DNA from: Leptospira abararensis
Lineage (GTDB): Bacteria; Spirochaetota; Leptospiria; Leptospirales; Leptospiraceae
Reading direction: 5' to 3'
Length of the DNA stretch: 64,000 nucleotides
Assembly: GCF_016918735.1 (NCBI RefSeq)
Contig: NZ_JAFFPR010000010.1
Span: 1-64,000 of the forward strand
The position numbers and the translations under genes are program-made. Below are positions 35,043 to 43,820 of this stretch, piece by piece (within the stretch, counting starts at the first letter, position 1; every line of letters begins with the position of its first letter). The notes beneath the pieces are model-generated. The model searched no databases, had not been told where the DNA came from, and was given only the letters and a program-made list of their open reading frames with translations.

Positions 35043-35315
35043 ATGAGCACTATGGACTTTGTAAAACTAGCTGAAGACGTTACGGACGAAGAACTAATGA
35101 AAGACTCAATATATGTAATCTATATGGGGTTGCCAATGAGGCTTTATCAAAATGCAGATGTTCCTATTTTGTGGGGATTTTGGAGTTGGATTCCGGTGGT
35201 TTTAGCTGTGGAGCCAATCTTTGGTTTTGATAGTTGGAGATTTAAGCCCTACCCTAAAGGAAAATACGTTCAATCTCTTTGGGGATTCTTATTTCCTCAG
35301 GCTGAACATGAATAG
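35043..35315 (+). CDS. hypothetical phage accessory protein
   Basis: 90 aa from ATG 35043 (the longer frame needs a TTG at 35034). The N-terminus is acidic and the middle aromatic and hydrophobic (GFWSWIPVVLAVEPIFGF), perhaps membrane-associated. No clear Shine-Dalgarno. It converges with and overlaps the small leftward ORF by 27 bp. Function unknown. Confidence 0.45.
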   Translation: MSTMDFVKLAEDVTDEELMKDSIYVIYMGLPMRLYQNADVPILWGFWSWIPVVLAVEPIFGFDSWRFKPYPKGKYVQSLWGFLFPQAEHE

Positions 35316-35456
35316 GATTTCTCTGGCAGTTTCCTCTCTAATTTTCTCATAAAAAATATCCTCTGTCATTAAACTGTGAACCAGCCTATCTAGGCTGGCT
35401 CCTATTTCACTCAACCAAATCTCATATTCGTCTTCCTTGACATCAAACATTTTCAT
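35289..35456 (-). CDS. 55-residue accessory ORF with its own promoter
   Basis: ATG 35456 to TAA 35289. The peptide is acidic and helical (EDEYEIWLSEIGASLDRLVH ... EKIREETAREILFMFSLRK) and looks protein-like. Upstream on the same strand is a sigma-70-type promoter (TTGCCA, 18 bp, TATACT). It is the only leftward gene besides the gemA-like one in this segment, so it may be an independently expressed lysogenic (moron-type) gene. Confidence 0.5.
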   Translation of the reverse strand: MKMFDVKEDEYEIWLSEIGASLDRLVHSLMTEDIFYEKIREETAREILFMFSLRK

Positions 35457-35472
35457 ACCTAATTATCTGTTT

Positions 35473-35502
35473 AGTATAATTTCCCCCAGGGACAATTGGC
35501 AA
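35473..35502 (-). promoter_or_regulatory. promoter for the 55-residue ORF
   Basis: Minus-strand TTGCCA (35502-35497), 18-bp spacer, TATACT (35478-35473). The expected start point lies about 10 nt before the ATG at 35456. Confidence 0.45.
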
Positions 35503-35593
35503 GGTTTTTGTCTAGAAAGGTTAAGAATTTTTGCTTTACCTAATATTTTTTTAGAACTAAATTTTCGTTAGGTTGCAATAAAAGGATTTTATT

Positions 35594-36004
35594 ATGTTCG
35601 CATTTGTTTTTATAGCGTTTCTAAATCCGATCGTTCTTGTTTATGATCTTTGGAATAGTAGTTTAGAATGGGTGCATAAAAATTATTTTTCTGTATATAA
35701 AAACAGATTGGAAAACGCCTGCCCAAATCTAGGTACATTGCCACGTAATGAAGCTTTAGAAAAAGCAACTTCGGATAATGATCCTACTAGAATATACGTT
35801 GAGAATCCCGATGGAAGTATGCGGCATTTCTATAAAGAGTTTGCGACTGATGCTTTGAGGATCGAAACTCTCCATAAATTAAACTTGTTTTTAAAAGAAT
35901 ATAAATGGGTTTGCAATCTTGATCGTCCACCATATTACGAAGAAATAGCATATATTAAAAATTCGAGAGCAAACGGGACTGAATTACCAAAAGGGCTTGA
36001 ATGA
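35594..36004 (+). CDS. hypothetical phage accessory protein
   Basis: 136 aa, AGGA upstream of ATG 35594. A short hydrophobic N-terminus (AFVFIAFLNPIVLVYDLW) could be a membrane anchor; the rest is soluble with helices (RIETLHKLNLFLKEYKWV). It overlaps the convergent GemA-like gene by 50 bp. No family was recognised. Confidence 0.5.
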   Translation: MFAFVFIAFLNPIVLVYDLWNSSLEWVHKNYFSVYKNRLENACPNLGTLPRNEALEKATSDNDPTRIYVENPDGSMRHFYKEFATDALRIETLHKLNLFLKEYKWVCNLDRPPYYEEIAYIKNSRANGTELPKGLE

Positions 36005-36392
36005 GTTTTGCCGCTTGTGCTCGTGTTAATAGATCAAACGGTTTGCTATATTGACGCTGTGCAAACTGGTCTAAATCAAATTCTTTTCCCGCTTTTTTGA
36101 TCTCATTACAAATTTCTTTTGCTTTAATCAATTGAGAATAAGATCTCTTTTGGAGTTTATATCTTAATAGTTCCAGTTTGCTTTTCTTTCGATTAGAAAA
36201 ATATTCATTTCTTAGTTCGTTCAACCGTGCGACTACTAGTACGGCCTTGCCGGGTGTTAAGTTTGAAATAGAATCTTCTTTTACAGATTCAAATACAATC
36301 TGCTTTAGCTGTTCTTTCGATATATGAATTTCATTTGCAGTGGCCCATATCTTTTTTAAATGTTCTGCGGATAGTTTTTTTACCTCACCCAT
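35955..36392 (-). CDS. gemA: GemA-like (Mu gp16, DUF1018) regulator
   Basis: 145 aa from ATG 36392 (GGA before it). Two repeated helical modules are visible, HLKKIWATANEIHISKEQLK...LTPGKAVLVVARL and LDQFAQRQYS...LTRAQAAKLIQALL, as in the DUF1018 family of Mu-like phages. GemA of Mu modulates host gene expression and DNA supercoiling. It runs opposite to its flanking genes, unlike in Mu. The assignment is tentative. Confidence 0.5.
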   Translation of the reverse strand: MGEVKKLSAEHLKKIWATANEIHISKEQLKQIVFESVKEDSISNLTPGKAVLVVARLNELRNEYFSNRKKSKLELLRYKLQKRSYSQLIKAKEICNEIKKAGKEFDLDQFAQRQYSKPFDLLTRAQAAKLIQALLVIQSRLLSNF

Positions 36393-36472
36393 GTTAATTG
36401 TCCTCAAAAGTATTCTATGTCTCTAAAATCAGTTTGACAATAATTTTTTTTATGATAGGCCGTTAGGTGATC

Positions 36473-36745
36473 ATGAATAAACCTAAAGGAAAAATTAAAC
36501 TATCGAAGGAGACTTCTAAACTATTTTATACGGTTCCGCACTTTGCACGTCTTTGTGAAGTCAGTGCCAAACACATATATAGAGAGATAGATCGCGGAAA
36601 TATCCCCGCATATGAGCTTTCTGAAAGGTCTACGCGGATTCTAATTTCGGAAGCACAGGATTACTTAAACAAAAAACGACTTGAGACTAAAGCAAACCAA
36701 CTATGTTCCTGTTGTGGTCGAGGCCACGATTCAAAACTTAAGTAA
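36473..36745 (+). CDS. excisionase/MerR-type HTH protein, candidate late activator
   Basis: 90 aa from ATG 36473 (AGGTGA just before). Central winged HTH (YTVPHFARLCEVSAKHIYRE ... GNIPAYELSERSTRILISEAQDYL) of the HTH_17 type and a C-terminal CSCCGRGH zinc-like motif. It lies immediately before a late-motif copy and the rightward late genes, the position held by mor/C in Mu, so it is the best candidate for the late activator. That role is inferred from position only. Confidence 0.6.
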   Translation: MNKPKGKIKLSKETSKLFYTVPHFARLCEVSAKHIYREIDRGNIPAYELSERSTRILISEAQDYLNKKRLETKANQLCSCCGRGHDSKLK

Positions 36746-36759
36746 TACAAAAAAAGTTA

Positions 36760-36773
36760 GGACATAAGAGACA
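36760..36773 (+). promoter_or_regulatory. late-operon motif, copy B
   Basis: GGACATAAGAGACA, preceded by AAAAAGTTA as in copy C; 69 nt before the protease/scaffold start. The downstream segment shares ATTTTAT then CAAAGAC with the region after copy C. Confidence 0.7.
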
Positions 36774-36842
36774 CTTGAGGTCACTGCCAAGATTTCGTAC
36801 TTTTATTTTATCAAAGACTCGCTCACATAGAATTTAACTATT

Positions 36843-38126
36843 GTGAGTGCACAGACTAAAACATTAAAATTTAACGAGGAAGGTTGGGCGAAACTTGAGA
36901 ACGGTTTACTGATACACAATTCAGGAACTGCTCGCGTAGAGTGTCGTTCCAATCTTGTTGCGCAGATCGAAAACAAACAAGGCGAAAACTCTGCAAAGTT
37001 CTCTCCGATCGCGGAGACCAATGAATATGCAGAATTTATGTTTCGAATGTTGTCGATGGTTCTCATACCAGGTTGGTGGGTTGATTTTAGCGAGGAAGGC
37101 GTTCTTGAAAAAGCTACGAACCTTTTCAAAACAAAAATCTATACTGATCATGTAACAAATGTGAGAAATTCCGTTGGGGCAACAAGAGATCCTGTTTTTT
37201 CAAATAGAACAGGAGTTAATGGAATTGATGCAGTGTTTCGTATTTTTAAGAACATTGCTCCTGAAATTGTAACACGTTTACAAACAGATCCTCCATTGAT
37301 TGATTCCAATTCCGTTGGAATCATCTTTCAATTTAAACGGTCACACGTTGATTTGGATGGCTTCTATTGGCGATTAGGTGAAGAAGTGGACGGTCAGATT
37401 GTTCGTTTGATCGCCACTAAAATCTTAAAAATCCCAGAAACTTCTCTCGTTGCTGCAGGTGCTGATCCTACTGCAAAAAAATTCCATTCTGTAAATAGCA
37501 CTCATTTTGAAGAAGAAAACCCTAAGGAGAATGAAGAAATGCCGCAAATTAAACGCGCTATTTTGACAACTCTGGGGGTAGATATGAAAAAACTCGGTCT
37601 GTCCGTTGGGGAGGGTGAGTTTATTGATCTACCGTCAGAAAAACTAGAGGCTGTGCTTTCACAAGCGGGGCAAAACATCGAATCCCTAAACGGGAAACTC
37701 AAAACCGCTGAACTTTCACAAGATCAAGCGGTCTCAACGACTGCAAAATTTTCTAAGATATTCGGTTTAGAAACTTTTCCTGAGACTTTCGAATTTGATT
37801 CGAAAATTTCTGAAGTGGTAACTCTTCTCGAAGAGCCAAAGAAGTTACTGCAGTCTTACGTGGAAAAAGCACTTACCGCCTATCGGTTGTTCACATCAAA
37901 CAAACCAGATCCAATCATCGAAAAAATGATTCAATCTGCAAACATGGAACAGGTGAAGGCTTTTTGCGCTCAATACGGCGCAAAGCTTGAAGAGAAACAT
38001 CCGCTCAAATGTGGATCCTGTGGTTCGGACCAGCTAACTCGGGCATCGAGTGAGTTTTCCGAAAATGATAAAACGGCTGTAGAAACCAAAAAGAACGCCG
38101 GTAACTATAAAATAGGAGGAAAGTAA
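36843..38126 (+). CDS. prohead protease/scaffold (Mu gpI-like)
   Basis: 427 aa from GTG 36843. The N-terminal half contains segments expected of the Mu I protease family (TDHVTNVRNSVGATRD; DPPLIDSNSVGIIFQF; ATKILKIPETSLVAAGADP), whose catalytic Ser/His sit in such strands. The second half is acidic and helical (scaffold-like, KLKTAELSQDQAVSTTAKF) and ends with a CGSCG zinc-like knuckle. It would guide prohead assembly and then cut itself and other head proteins. First gene of the rightward late unit. Confidence 0.72.
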   Translation: MSAQTKTLKFNEEGWAKLENGLLIHNSGTARVECRSNLVAQIENKQGENSAKFSPIAETNEYAEFMFRMLSMVLIPGWWVDFSEEGVLEKATNLFKTKIYTDHVTNVRNSVGATRDPVFSNRTGVNGIDAVFRIFKNIAPEIVTRLQTDPPLIDSNSVGIIFQFKRSHVDLDGFYWRLGEEVDGQIVRLIATKILKIPETSLVAAGADPTAKKFHSVNSTHFEEENPKENEEMPQIKRAILTTLGVDMKKLGLSVGEGEFIDLPSEKLEAVLSQAGQNIESLNGKLKTAELSQDQAVSTTAKFSKIFGLETFPETFEFDSKISEVVTLLEEPKKLLQSYVEKALTAYRLFTSNKPDPIIEKMIQSANMEQVKAFCAQYGAKLEEKHPLKCGSCGSDQLTRASSEFSENDKTAVETKKNAGNYKIGGK

Positions 38127-38497
38127 TGGGACTATCTGATGATCCTTTTGACCCAGGTCTTGTTGGAGTCATTCCTCCAACGCTAATAACACTTAAACAA
38201 AGTGGACTCACTCAAGCTGATGTTGGAAAAGCTGTAAAAATTTCAGCAAACAAAACGGTGGGAGTAGCTGCCAATAACGATATTCCCCTTGGTCAACTCT
38301 CGTCCGTTGAACCTGGTATTGCAGCCGTGAAAGTGGCTGGAATGCTGGAATTTGAGTATTCCGGTGCGGCACCAACACTTGGGTTGATAACAGTTCAGAG
38401 TGACGCCGCAGGGAAACTAAAAGTCGCTGCAAGCGGACTATCCGTCCGAGTGGTCAACGTCGATTCTAGCGCAAGCAAGTTCACATTTATTCTGTAA
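38126..38497 (+). CDS. capsid decoration/stabilising protein candidate
   Basis: 123 aa, GGAGG Shine-Dalgarno, start overlaps the previous stop. Gly/Ala/Val-rich beta pattern (VGKAVKISANKTVGVAANNDIPLGQL) like DUF2190-type decoration proteins, and it sits between protease/scaffold and major capsid as such proteins do. Confidence 0.6.
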   Translation: MGLSDDPFDPGLVGVIPPTLITLKQSGLTQADVGKAVKISANKTVGVAANNDIPLGQLSSVEPGIAAVKVAGMLEFEYSGAAPTLGLITVQSDAAGKLKVAASGLSVRVVNVDSSASKFTFIL

Positions 38498-38507
38498 GGA
38501 GGAAGAC

Positions 38508-39587
38508 ATGGCAGACACAAAAACAAAAGAAGGTCTCGTTAAGCTAGAATTAGACGCTGGCATTTACGCAGACGCAAAATCCGAAGGAATGTCAATGAAT
38601 GAATTCCTCGAGCAAAAGGAGGTTCAGGCAGGTTATGATCCAGCAAATCCAATTGGAAAAGATCTGACTGCCTTTGAGCGCCAATTGATGGCCAATGACA
38701 TTCCAATCGGTAAGGCAAATTTCGCTGTAGATGATTTCATCAAGGCATCTCCAATGTCAAAAGTTCTCTTCCCTGAGTTTATCAACCAAAACATTTACCT
38801 TGGAATGAACTCTGGGAAATTGGATGTTAAACTCGATGATACTCATAGTGTCAAAACAAGAGTTACCCAAGGTTCCGCCAAATCAGTGGCCCTTGATATC
38901 AATGCATCCGACCTTAAGGCCAAGGCCAAATCAAAAGAAGGATCCCAATTTCCACGAGCCGTTATCGCAACAAAGGAAAACGCAATTTCTACTCGCAAAG
39001 TCGGTATCGAAATTGACTTCACCTATGATGCGTTAAAGCGACTTCAGGTTTTAAAAGCGCAACATATCTTTCAGGTATTTGGTTGGAACCTATCTAAACA
39101 AATCACTCATCGAGCATTGCAAGTGATTAAGCAAGGTGACGGAAATGCAAATACTGCAATCGTTGCGACTGAAACAGCCACCTCCACTTGGAAATATTCC
39201 GATCTAGTGAATCTACTTTTGAATCCAACCAAGGGAGCTGAATATACTCACGCAGTGGTCCATCCAGCATTCTTGGAAAAAATTCTTACGGATGAAACGA
39301 ATTTCAAACAATTCCAATCTGTAAACGTTTTGGAAGGTTTCCTAAAAGATGGAGAGGTTGCAGGTTTCTTTGGAATCGTTTGGAAGACTCACCAAGAGAT
39401 GGATGCTGATTCTGTTCTTGTTTGGAATAAGAACTTAACTCTAGAACTTATTGAAGATGCAGCTGGTCAGCTAGTTGAAAGTGAAAAATTCATCCGAGAG
39501 CAAATTCAAGGAAGTGTGATTTCATACGACTTTGAGTTCGCAAAGCTTTTCTCAAATAGCTGTGCTCAAAAGAACAAGAAAGCTTAA
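38508..39587 (+). CDS. major capsid protein (Mu gpT position)
   Basis: 359 aa, GGAGG upstream. The sequence fits a major head protein: helical N-arm, then GSAKSVALDINASDLKAKAK, RKVGIEIDFTYDALKRLQV (spine helix) and HAVVHPAFLEKILTDETNF, QEMDADSVLVWNKNL (P-domain strands). It follows the protease and decoration genes in the canonical order. HK97-fold is inferred. Confidence 0.75.
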   Translation: MADTKTKEGLVKLELDAGIYADAKSEGMSMNEFLEQKEVQAGYDPANPIGKDLTAFERQLMANDIPIGKANFAVDDFIKASPMSKVLFPEFINQNIYLGMNSGKLDVKLDDTHSVKTRVTQGSAKSVALDINASDLKAKAKSKEGSQFPRAVIATKENAISTRKVGIEIDFTYDALKRLQVLKAQHIFQVFGWNLSKQITHRALQVIKQGDGNANTAIVATETATSTWKYSDLVNLLLNPTKGAEYTHAVVHPAFLEKILTDETNFKQFQSVNVLEGFLKDGEVAGFFGIVWKTHQEMDADSVLVWNKNLTLELIEDAAGQLVESEKFIREQIQGSVISYDFEFAKLFSNSCAQKNKKA

Positions 39588-39647
39588 AAGTAACAGAAGT
39601 ATCTGGCGAATAGCCAGATCGCAATTTCATTTAGACAGGAGGATGAA

Positions 39648-39989
39648 ATGAAGTTAAAAATCACGACAATTCTTTTGGCGATTTTTTTGTTCGCAACTGC
39701 AAACATTTTCGCTAATCGAACAGAAACCAAACAATCTAAAACTGCGGTGCATTCGATTTCTATCGAATCAACTGCGGTTTTCCATACTGGAATCGTAGAG
39801 AAAAATTTAGATCAAATTGATTTTGATCAGAACTTTCTTGAGAGTTACAGCAATCTAAAAATTTCAAAAACATCTGGTGGAAAACCAAATAGAACAACGA
39901 AAAGAAACCTAACATATAACAAACCGTATCTAGTTTTTCTAATGTTTCACCATCCACCTAATGGTGATTTTTCTATTTTAAGAATATAG
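39648..39989 (+). CDS. small exported protein within the head gene cluster
   Basis: 113 aa with GGAGG Shine-Dalgarno. Clear signal peptide (MKLKITTILLAIFLFATANIFA) then a soluble, Ser/Thr- and Lys-rich mature part of ~90 residues. A secreted protein between capsid and connector genes is unusual; it may modify the cell envelope late in infection or exclude other phages. No family was recognised. Confidence 0.55.
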   Translation: MKLKITTILLAIFLFATANIFANRTETKQSKTAVHSISIESTAVFHTGIVEKNLDQIDFDQNFLESYSNLKISKTSGGKPNRTTKRNLTYNKPYLVFLMFHHPPNGDFSILRI

Positions 39990-40011
39990 TTCATCGCTAG
40001 GAAAAATTGAT

Positions 40012-40431
40012 ATGTTACACAAAGTACAGGAACTTAAAAAAATAATTCGAGTCCGAGGAAAAGATTTGGATTTGAGTGATTCAACAGAAGGAGGTTTACC
40101 TTCTCCATTTGAATCATTTTTAGAAACCTGTGCTTTGTTTGCCCATAATAAAATTGAGGATTGGGGATTCCCTGTTCCTTCACAAGAACCATATGGTCCA
40201 AAAGTTTTGACAGCAGAGCTCTTACTCATCAAGGCGGAGATCGCGGAAGAATTCGGTTATGACGACAGTTTTAATCCGGAAGAAGTTTCCTCTGGTGGAT
40301 CTGAAGGAACGAAAGTCAAACGTTCTCGAATGAGTGCGGAAGAACGTGGGGAAATTGCTGCAGGCTTAAGAAACAAAGCATACCAAATACTTTTTGGAAA
40401 ACTTCCCACCCCTTTTGAAGGAGTGGCATAA
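40012..40431 (+). CDS. Mu gp36-like head-tail connector (DUF1320)
   Basis: 139 aa. Helical with DSTEGGLPSPFESFLETCALFAHNKIEDW and EELLLIKAEIAEEFGYDDSF-type segments at the position of Mu gp36. Probably a head completion/adaptor protein on the portal ring. Confidence 0.55.
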   Translation: MLHKVQELKKIIRVRGKDLDLSDSTEGGLPSPFESFLETCALFAHNKIEDWGFPVPSQEPYGPKVLTAELLLIKAEIAEEFGYDDSFNPEEVSSGGSEGTKVKRSRMSAEERGEIAAGLRNKAYQILFGKLPTPFEGVA

Positions 40432-40436
40432 ATCAT

Positions 40437-40856
40437 ATGAGCATCCGATCAATGTTGGACCGAGGCTTTCGAAGCACAACGAATGCAACTATTACAATTT
40501 TATCTAAGGATACTCAGGCCGGAAAACAAGGATTAAACTCTAAAAAGGATATCACTTGGAAGCCAATTGGAAGTATCGATTGCAATTGGATCTGGACCCG
40601 GTCAGATGAAGACAAATCTGTAGGCGAACGTCAAACATACTCTGCTATCTGTCAAGTTCTCACGGAAGAACTTAAAGACATTCTGATCACGCAGGAATGC
40701 AGGATTTTACGTTCAGCAGTGGCCTTACCAGAAAACCTAAAGAATACCTATGAACATTGGTTAATCTCTACAATTCATCCAGCACAAGAGCTTGATGGAT
40801 TTTCTGTTATACGGATAGAAATCTACAAACCAAAGGCCGGAGGGAACTCTGTATGA
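40437..40856 (+). CDS. head-tail joining protein candidate
   Basis: 139 aa, beta-rich (ATITILSKDTQAGKQ; YSAICQVLTEELKDILI; FSVIRIEIYKP), fitting a head-closure (stopper) protein by position and size. It overlaps the next gene by 4 bp. Confidence 0.5.
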   Translation: MSIRSMLDRGFRSTTNATITILSKDTQAGKQGLNSKKDITWKPIGSIDCNWIWTRSDEDKSVGERQTYSAICQVLTEELKDILITQECRILRSAVALPENLKNTYEHWLISTIHPAQELDGFSVIRIEIYKPKAGGNSV

Positions 40857-41284
40857 TGTCAGTTACCGACTCATTTGGGCCAATGCTTGCTAAAGCAGCC
40901 AAGAGAGGTTCTAAAATCTTGGGGAAAACGCAAGCGGAGAATGCAGCGATTCTTCAAGCAAATATAACCAAGGGGATTCGCAGTCAAAAATATGCAACCA
41001 GCTGGCCATCGTTAAGTGAGAAAACAAAGGCACGGAAAAAAAGAGAACGACTGTCTCCTTTGATCCTAATCGCTCACGGTGAATATTCTTCCAGTTATGA
41101 GATCAGAAAGCATGACAGTGAAACATACGAAGTTGGTACTAATGCACCACAAGCACGTGCCCAAGAGTTTGGATACGAAGCTGGTGGGATAAAAGAAAGA
41201 CCTCATGTTCGCCCTGCTATGAAAGATTCAATTGAGCCAATCAAAGAAAATTATCTAAAGGCAATTTCGGAGATCTTTAATTGA
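40853..41284 (+). CDS. tail completion protein (HK97 gp10 / Mu gpG-like)
   Basis: 143 aa with the family's pattern: helical N-terminus, TSWPSLSEKTKARKKRE, LILIAHGEYSSSYEI, YEVGTNAPQARAQEFGYE, RPHVRPAMKDS. Phage virion morphogenesis proteins with this layout connect head and tail. Start ATG 40853 is coupled to the previous gene. Confidence 0.7.
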   Translation: MMSVTDSFGPMLAKAAKRGSKILGKTQAENAAILQANITKGIRSQKYATSWPSLSEKTKARKKRERLSPLILIAHGEYSSSYEIRKHDSETYEVGTNAPQARAQEFGYEAGGIKERPHVRPAMKDSIEPIKENYLKAISEIFN

Positions 41285-41886
41285 AAGCACATCATATCGC
41301 TTATATCAAATCGATGATTGCCAGTTGTGTTGCGGTTCCTGAAGATCTGGATACAGAGCTTGATCAAACACCGTCTCCAATTATTCCTGCAGATAAAGTT
41401 TTTGAATATGTTCCAAAACTTGATGATTTGCAGGATTCAATTCCATGTGCGGTGATCAAATACAATGGGTCGACTAACCGCAAATGGAAAAATAGGAAAC
41501 ATCGGTTGTCTACTATCGTTCGTCCAGAAGGAAAATTTTTTAAGAATGCAGTAAGAAATGTTGAACAAGAAATCAAGTATACCGTAGACTTTTGGTTTGG
41601 CGATCCATCTCTGGATGTAGTAAGTTCCATATCTGATCGAGGAATGCTTGATCAGTGTTTGCTGTATGTTGCAACCCATCGAAATGCAAAGACAACAGAA
41701 GAGATACCGTTTGAAATTCGTTCAGGAATCACCAATATGATTGATGATCCTGAAGCACAAAACGGTTATTACAAACTTATCTTTGAAATCATTTTCAAGG
41801 ATGGTCTTTATACAATAGAAGAAGAAGAGACGTTAGCAGGAGTCACTCTAGAGATTCAAGAACCTGTTCAGATTGAGAGGAAATAA
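41281..41886 (+). CDS. tail terminator-like protein (Mu gp37 position)
   Basis: 201 aa from TTG 41281, overlapping the previous stop (TTGA). Mixed alpha/beta with IKYTVDFWFGD and KLIFEIIFKDGL strands, as in tail terminator proteins that cap the tube. Assignment mostly from position. Confidence 0.55.
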   Translation: MKAHHIAYIKSMIASCVAVPEDLDTELDQTPSPIIPADKVFEYVPKLDDLQDSIPCAVIKYNGSTNRKWKNRKHRLSTIVRPEGKFFKNAVRNVEQEIKYTVDFWFGDPSLDVVSSISDRGMLDQCLLYVATHRNAKTTEEIPFEIRSGITNMIDDPEAQNGYYKLIFEIIFKDGLYTIEEEETLAGVTLEIQEPVQIERK

Positions 41887-42302
41887 TGGATCGTTATCAA
41901 ATTCAAACGACCGTTCAGTTAGTAAGGATCCCTGATGGGGCCATACTCAAAAAAAATATTGTGGATGTATCTTCTTCGCATGATTGCGAGGAAGCTATGG
42001 ACAATTTTAAAATCGAACTAACACAGGCTGCAGGCCCCAAGGAGCTTCCGATTGCTGAACTAACAAATATTCAGCTATTGCATGTTCATGGTGTTTGGGC
42101 CGAAACTAGTTCATCAGCAAACGTAAAAAAGGATGAACCCGCTCCTTTTGAATTTGAATTAAATGATTCAGCGGTTTGGGTAAAAACAAAAGAGCTAAAA
42201 CTAGCAGGACTGGAAAACCTTACCGTCTTGAGAGTTAGGTGCTCAACACCGGATCTTAAAATGAAGTGCATATTTTTTGTCGGCGCAAAAGGAGGAGAGT
42301 AA
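41886..42302 (+). CDS. tail-associated protein of unknown function
   Basis: 138 aa, beta-rich (IQTTVQLVRIPDGAILKKNI; TVLRVRCSTPDLKMKCIFFV). It abuts the sheath gene. The fold resembles no family I recognise; a minor tail protein is likely. Confidence 0.5.
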   Translation: MDRYQIQTTVQLVRIPDGAILKKNIVDVSSSHDCEEAMDNFKIELTQAAGPKELPIAELTNIQLLHVHGVWAETSSSANVKKDEPAPFEFELNDSAVWVKTKELKLAGLENLTVLRVRCSTPDLKMKCIFFVGAKGGE

Positions 42303-43811
42303 ATGGCATTAAGTTCAGTAACAACAACGCACCAAAGTGGTGGCCTTAATAATTCGGAAGGATTCGAAGATCGGATCCATGCTAAAATTGGAGAGGCTGA
42401 ATTAGGTGAACCGAATAAATACAAACTAATTTTTTCGACACAAGAAGCGAAAGATTATTTTGGACAAGGGCCACTTGTTGATTCTCTCCAACAACATTTC
42501 GAAGAATTTGATGAAGCTGCTGGAGAAGTTCCCGTACCAGTTCTTGCAGGTAGACCTGCTAGTGATACGGTTGGAACAGTAGAACCTGCAATTCCATCTG
42601 AAACAAACACAGGTTCAGCTGTTGCACCTACTGTCAGCGGTAATCCAACTGGATCTAGAAAAGTGGTCTTACGTTTTACGAAAGCAGGAGCACTCGGAGC
42701 TGCAGAGGTTCGTAAATCAGAAGACGGTGGAGTTAATTTTGCGCCTCCTGTGATTTTGCCACTCAGTGGAGTGATTGCACTTGCTGTTGGAGCATCAGCC
42801 ACCTTCACGAATGCCACAACACCTGCAGATACTTTTAAAGTGGGTGATACTTGGACATTTATTATCAATGCACCTTCTGCATCAATGGCTAGTGTTTTGG
42901 AATGTGTCAATTCATTGAAACAATTGGACCAAGCCGATAACCCCTTCTACTTCATTCACGTAATAAAAGGTGTTAATCGCGCAACTGCGGTGGCCATCGG
43001 ACAATTGCTTTTGGAAATGCGTAACGAGAAATTATTTCGCCTGTTTGCAGTTCTTGAAGTTGAAGGAAAACTAACTTCTCCAGTCGCTGAAACGGTTCCT
43101 GCTTACTTCCAGAGAATTCAAGATGAATGGGATTCCTTCAGAAGTGAGAATGTCTGTGTAGTAAGTGCCGAAGGCCGGTACATTGCTGGCGGTATTGAGT
43201 CTGCCGGTGGTTGGAATGCCGCAAAAGAAATTTCTGAAGCAAATGAAATTTATCGAAACGCTGCGACTTTCCTTTCTGCTCGAATTGCCGCTAGTCGTGT
43301 AAACGAAAGTGCAGCTTGGGTGAAAAAAAATAAATCGAGAACCTTTATTGGAATTCGCTATTGGATTGGAGCATATAACACTTACTTGAAACCACTGGAT
43401 AGCATCGGTTTAACGATGCTCCAAATGTATCCAGATGAAAGAGGTGTTTTCATCGCAAGTGACAACCTCATGGCAGCTGCTGATTCAGATTTTAAGAATA
43501 TTCCAGAAATGAGACGTAAGAATAAACTCGAACGTATCATTTACAAAACATCTCTTCCATTTTTAAAAATGGATACAGAGACAAATTCAGGATCTGGCGG
43601 ATTGGATGCGGTGAAGGCATACTGTGATAAAGCAGTTTCGGAATCGATGGAGAAACCAGGCGAATCAGAGCTTTCCGGTCACGAAATTGTATTCGGGAAA
43701 ATCAAGAAGGTTGGAAATCAAAAAGTTTTACCGGCAACAATCAAAATGTTCATCAAAGATAGATTGGATGCCATTCAATGGACGACCCAATTCGGACAAG
43801 CGACTCAATAG
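42303..43811 (+). CDS. contractile tail sheath protein (Mu gpL-like, DUF2586 type)
   Basis: 502 aa. Features: acidic N-terminus, a ~120-residue insert rich in Ala/Gly/Val (GRPASDTVGTVEPAI...), then the conserved sheath C-terminal region (KNKSRTFIGIRYWIGAYNTYL; DERGVFIASDNLMAAADSDF; TIKMFIKDRLDAIQW). It confirms a myovirus-type contractile tail. Start directly abuts the previous gene. Confidence 0.78.
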   Translation: MALSSVTTTHQSGGLNNSEGFEDRIHAKIGEAELGEPNKYKLIFSTQEAKDYFGQGPLVDSLQQHFEEFDEAAGEVPVPVLAGRPASDTVGTVEPAIPSETNTGSAVAPTVSGNPTGSRKVVLRFTKAGALGAAEVRKSEDGGVNFAPPVILPLSGVIALAVGASATFTNATTPADTFKVGDTWTFIINAPSASMASVLECVNSLKQLDQADNPFYFIHVIKGVNRATAVAIGQLLLEMRNEKLFRLFAVLEVEGKLTSPVAETVPAYFQRIQDEWDSFRSENVCVVSAEGRYIAGGIESAGGWNAAKEISEANEIYRNAATFLSARIAASRVNESAAWVKKNKSRTFIGIRYWIGAYNTYLKPLDSIGLTMLQMYPDERGVFIASDNLMAAADSDFKNIPEMRRKNKLERIIYKTSLPFLKMDTETNSGSGGLDAVKAYCDKAVSESMEKPGESELSGHEIVFGKIKKVGNQKVLPATIKMFIKDRLDAIQWTTQFGQATQ

Positions 43812-43820
43812 GAGGACTAA

